Assembly (NCBI RefSeq): GCF_900156545.1
Contig: NZ_FTNW01000004.1
Span: 1-64,000, forward strand
Direction of reading: 5' to 3'
From: Aquipseudomonas alcaligenes
Lineage (GTDB): Bacteria; Pseudomonadota; Gammaproteobacteria; Pseudomonadales; Pseudomonadaceae
Length of the DNA stretch: 64,000 bases
Both the position numbers and the translations under genes were made by a program. The notes below the pieces were generated by a model. The model searched no databases. It was not told the DNA's origin and saw only the letters and a program-made list of their open reading frames with translations. Shown in pieces: positions 60,947-64,000 of this stretch; position 1 is the stretch's first letter, and every line of letters begins with the position of its first letter.

Positions 60947-60969
60947 ACGGGCCCACGGGCCCGTTTTTC
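60947..60969 (+). terminator. Terminator of ntrBC
   Basis: The stem ACGGGCC / GGCCCGT (60947-60953 and 60958-60964) with loop CACG is followed by TTTTTCTTT. Confidence 0.88.
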
Positions 60970-61090
60970 TTTGCCGGGCACGAGCGCTATCCTCTGAGCG
61001 GAAGGTCAAAAAAAATGGTGCCCCGAGTACCATCCGCGCCGTCTGCTTCGGCCAACCACCTTTTTCTGCCCGCCGGGTAGCCGTTCGCCC

Positions 61091-63283
61091 ATGCCCTCAT
61101 CCTTGCAACACACCTGGCGCCAGCTCTGGGCGCGCGAGAAATTCACCTACGGTGTACGGGTGCTCATCGCCCTGGCTGGAGCCATGGCGCTGTGCTGGTA
61201 CCTGGACCGCATCGCCTTCGTCATTCCGTTGTTCCTCGGCTGCATTGCCAGCGCCCTGGCCGAGAGCGACGACCATTGGCGCGGCCGCACCCAGGCACTG
61301 CTGGTCACCCTGGCCTGCTTCGGCGCCACGGCCACTGCCGTGCAGTTGCTGTTCCCCTACCCCTGGCTGTTCGGCGCGGGCCTGGCCCTGGCCACCTTCG
61401 CCATGACCCTGCTCGGTGGCATCGGCGAGCGCTATGCGGCAGTCGCCCAGGCCACGCTGATTCTGGCGATTTACACCGCGATCGGCCTGGAGCACCGCAG
61501 CCACGCCAGCGGCGGCTTTTGGCAGGAGCCGCTGCTGCTGATCGGCGGTGCCGCCTGGTATGGCCTGCTCGGCATTCTGTGGAGCGTGCTGTTCAGCCAG
61601 CAGCCGGTGCAGCAGGCACTGTCCCGGGTGTTCGAGGAGCTGGGGGGCTACCTGCGCCTGAAGGCCTCGCTGTTCGAGCCAGTGCGCAAGATCGATCTGG
61701 AAGGTCGACGGCTGGCTCTGGCACGGCAGAACGGTCAAGTGGTCACCGCGCTGAATCAGGCCAAGGATGTCATCCTCAACCGCATGAGCCGCAAACGCAG
61801 CGGACAGAAGACCAACCGCTACCTCAAGCTGTACTTCATCGCGCAGGATATCCATGAACGCGCCAGCTCCTCGCATTACCCCTACAACGCCCTCGCCGAG
61901 GCCTTTTTCCACAGCGACGTGATGTTCCGCTGCGGGCGCCTGCTCAGCCAGCAGGGCAAGGCCTGCCAGGCCCTGGGTAGGGCCATCCGCCTGCGCCAGC
62001 CGTTCGACTACAACGACAACAGCGAGGCGATGGCCGAGCTGGACGCTTCCATGGCTTACCTGCGTGAGCAGAACAACCCGGCCTGGCGCCGCCTGCTGCG
62101 CGCCCTGGGCGCCCTGGCCGGCAACCTGGCGACCCTCGAGCGCAAGCTGACCAGCGCCAGCAATCCGGACGCTCTGGCCGACGAGCAGGACAGCGCCCTG
62201 CTCGACCGCTCGCCACAAAGTTTCAAGGAAGCCCTCGAACGCCTGCGCCAGCATGTCACCCCCACCAGCCTGGTGTTCCGTCACGCGCTGCGTCTGTCGC
62301 TGGCCTTGCTCGCCGGTTATGGCCTGCTGCACTGGATCCACCCACAGCAGGGCTACTGGATCCTGCTGACCACCCTGTTCGTCTGCCGCCCCAGCTATGG
62401 CGCCACCCGCCTGCGCCTGGTGCAGCGGGTCGGCGGCACACTGATCGGCCTGGTACTGGGCTGGGCACTGATCCGCCTGTTCCCCGATCCGCTGCTGCAG
62501 TCGCTGTTCGCCGTGGCGGCCGGGGTGGTGTTCTTCACCAACCGGGTCGACCGCTACACCCTGGCCACCACCGCCATGACCCTGGTGGTAGTGCTGTGCT
62601 TCAACCAGATCAGCGACGCCTACACCCTGCTCTGGCCGCGCCTGGTGGATACCGTGCTGGGCACTACCATCGCCGGCCTGGCGGTATTCCTGATCCTGCC
62701 GGACTGGCAGGGGCGCAAGCTCAACCAGGTGCTGGCCAGCACCCTCAGCAGCAACAGCCGCTACCTGCAGCAGATCATGCAGCAGTACGAATCCGGTGCC
62801 CGTGACGACCTGAGCTACCGCCTGGCCCGACGCAACGCGCACAACGCCGATGCCGCGCTGTCGACCACCCTGTCCAACATGCTTCTGGAGCCCGGCCACT
62901 TCCGCAAGGACGCCGAAACCGGCTTCCGTTTCCTAGTGCTGTCGCACACCCTGCTCAGCTACCTCTCGGCCCTCGGCGCGCACCGCGCGAGCCTGGCCGA
63001 CGATGCCAGCGATGCCCTGCACGACCGCGCTGCAGCCCACATCAGCCAGAGCCTGGAGGCCATCGCCGCCTGCCTGCGCGACAACCAGCCGGTGGCGGTG
63101 TACGACGAGACCGACCAGCGCCTGGCCGAGGAGCTGGAGCAGCTGCCCGATGACATGGATGAAGGCCACCGCCTGGTGCAGGTGCAGCTGGGGCTGATCT
63201 GTCGCCAGCTGGGGCCACTGCGCACCTTGGTGGCGCATCTGCAGAAGGGACCTGCCGACATCACCCAGGCCAAGGCCGCCTGA
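61091..63283 (+). CDS. yccS: YccS-type FUSC inner-membrane protein
   Basis: A 730-residue protein with two blocks of membrane helices, at about residues 20-165 and 400-535, each followed by a cytoplasmic helical region. This is the FUSC/aromatic acid exporter-like fold. GATRLRLVQRVGGTLIGLVLG in the second block is a typical FUSC motif. The overall design and length match YccS (TIGR01666). The transported substrate is not known. Confidence 0.87.
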   Translation: MPSSLQHTWRQLWAREKFTYGVRVLIALAGAMALCWYLDRIAFVIPLFLGCIASALAESDDHWRGRTQALLVTLACFGATATAVQLLFPYPWLFGAGLALATFAMTLLGGIGERYAAVAQATLILAIYTAIGLEHRSHASGGFWQEPLLLIGGAAWYGLLGILWSVLFSQQPVQQALSRVFEELGGYLRLKASLFEPVRKIDLEGRRLALARQNGQVVTALNQAKDVILNRMSRKRSGQKTNRYLKLYFIAQDIHERASSSHYPYNALAEAFFHSDVMFRCGRLLSQQGKACQALGRAIRLRQPFDYNDNSEAMAELDASMAYLREQNNPAWRRLLRALGALAGNLATLERKLTSASNPDALADEQDSALLDRSPQSFKEALERLRQHVTPTSLVFRHALRLSLALLAGYGLLHWIHPQQGYWILLTTLFVCRPSYGATRLRLVQRVGGTLIGLVLGWALIRLFPDPLLQSLFAVAAGVVFFTNRVDRYTLATTAMTLVVVLCFNQISDAYTLLWPRLVDTVLGTTIAGLAVFLILPDWQGRKLNQVLASTLSSNSRYLQQIMQQYESGARDDLSYRLARRNAHNADAALSTTLSNMLLEPGHFRKDAETGFRFLVLSHTLLSYLSALGAHRASLADDASDALHDRAAAHISQSLEAIAACLRDNQPVAVYDETDQRLAEELEQLPDDMDEGHRLVQVQLGLICRQLGPLRTLVAHLQKGPADITQAKAA

Positions 63284-63374
63284 GGAGGCAGTTCCATCTG
63301 CGTCGGCGCCGCGCAGCCGCCGACCATCGCACTGCCGGCCTCATTCCGAGGCCGTTCAGTGACGAGGTGATGCC

Positions 63375-63566
63375 ATGAAACACTGTCCCCAATGCGGCTC
63401 CCAGCTAGCCAAGAGCGCACCGGTCGAATCGGCCGAGTACTGCAGCAACTGCCAGAACCCTGGCAAGAACACCAACCGCAAGCGCGGCGAGGACCGCAAC
63501 CAGAGCTTCGGTGGCGAGACCCACAGCAAACAGCCCAAGGGCAACAATCACAACAGCGGTCGCTGA
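63375..63566 (+). CDS. Small zinc-ribbon protein
   Basis: A 63-residue protein. CPQCGS near the start and YCSNCQN at residues 22-28 form a four-cysteine zinc ribbon, followed by a hydrophilic, disordered tail. GAGGTG lies eight bases before the ATG. The function is unknown; it could bind nucleic acid. Confidence 0.68.
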   Translation: MKHCPQCGSQLAKSAPVESAEYCSNCQNPGKNTNRKRGEDRNQSFGGETHSKQPKGNNHNSGR

Positions 63567-63671
63567 GCCCGCCCCGCAGGCGCCTGCGCGCCTGCGGGCC
63601 GATGACTGCCCGCGGATTCGCCGCGCCTTTCCGCTAGAATGCGCGGCTTCGCGACTCATCGAGGTTCAGCC

Positions 63672-64000
63672 GTGTCCTTCTTCCCGGTCATCATCATCGG
63701 CGCCGGTGCCGCCGGCCTGATGTGCGCGGCACAAGCCGCCGCACGCGGGCGCCAGGTCCTGCTGCTGGACCACGCCAACAAGCCGGGCAAGAAGATCCTC
63801 ATGTCCGGTGGCGGGCGCTGCAACTTCACCAACATGTACTGCGAGCCGGCCAACTTCCTCTCGCACAACCCGCACTTCTGCAAGTCGGCCCTGGCCCGTT
63901 ACAGCCAGTGGGACTTCGTCGAGCTGGTGGTCAAGCACGACGTGCCTTACCACGAGAAGAAGCTCGGCCAGCTGTTCTGCGACCGCAAGGCCAGCGACAT
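63672..64000 (+). CDS. HI0933/YhiN-family flavoprotein, truncated by the window end
   Basis: Only the first 109 codons are in the window. The start is GTG at 63672, with GAGG eight bases upstream. FPVIIIGAGAAGLMCAAQA is the dinucleotide-binding fold, and PGKKILMSGGGRCNFTN is the diagnostic HI0933 family segment. Members are NAD(P)/FAD-dependent oxidoreductases with no fixed substrate. A TAGAATGCGCGG -10-like element lies at 63637-63648. Confidence 0.88.
   Translation, partial: MSFFPVIIIGAGAAGLMCAAQAAARGRQVLLLDHANKPGKKILMSGGGRCNFTNMYCEPANFLSHNPHFCKSALARYSQWDFVELVVKHDVPYHEKKLGQLFCDRKASD

Noticed and set aside
61097..62899. 600-codon open frame antisense to yccS
   Set aside because: It shadows a membrane protein gene and has typical Gln/His/Ala-rich shadow composition.

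Overview
The window is high-GC chromosomal DNA from a member of the genus Pseudomonas in the broad sense. The left end carries a block known from P. aeruginosa: tyrS, an M23 peptidase gene, anmK, erpA, argC, hemJ, a HIT gene, coq7, speD, osmC-like and vfr. The right end carries typA-thiI-glnA-(two DUF4124 genes)-ntrB-ntrC. The sequence also contains a LasB-type elastase, an Rsm-type small RNA and an alginate-type polysaccharide cluster. In P. aeruginosa PAO1, as I remember it, the two conserved blocks lie far apart, so the middle of this window is the lineage-specific part.

Layout. Positions 1-476 hold the leader and a run of tandem promoters of an rRNA operon on the minus strand; its 16S gene lies off the left end. 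Positions 477-14398 are the tyrS-to-vfr housekeeping block. Positions 14604-21809 hold a flavin oxidoreductase/LysR divergent pair, a cNMP-CBS-DUF294 protein with an overlapping exonuclease, a PepSY membrane protein with a tiny partner, and a DUF900-type hydrolase. Positions 21946-23640 hold an AT-rich orphan gene that looks foreign. Positions 23780-23908 on the minus strand hold an RsmY-type sRNA with a perfect GacA upstream activating palindrome.

Positions 24955-37567 form one tightly packed operon with the whole alginate polymerisation, export and modification machinery in an unusual order: alg8-alg44-algK-algE-algI-algJ-algF-algX-algL-algG. It lacks algD and algA. The AlgG-like protein has lost the DPHD catalytic motif, and the AlgK-like protein has a signal peptide but no lipobox. 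I read it as a divergent alginate-like polymer system that should make acetylated, poorly epimerised or unepimerised polymannuronate. A secreted HAF-repeat protein, a phosphoethanolamine transferase and a chemoreceptor follow on the opposite strand.

Positions 42974-49984 hold a second accessory system. A MocR-type regulator is divergent from an operon encoding an EamA exporter, a JAMM peptidase, a single-chain ubiquitin-like/E1/rhodanese fusion, a cysteine-synthase-like PLP enzyme, a serine-acetyltransferase-like protein and an AlaX tRNA-editing protein. The parts match protein-thiocarboxylate sulfur transfer to an amino-acid acceptor (as in mycobacterial CysO-CysM-Mec), with an exporter and a tRNA proofreading enzyme added. 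These are the two most interesting systems in the window. lasB, typA, thiI, glnA (with sigma-54 and NtrC sites), ntrBC, a YccS-type membrane protein, a small zinc-ribbon protein and a truncated flavoprotein gene complete the window.

All assignments rest on reading motifs, lengths and gene order; no database search was run.
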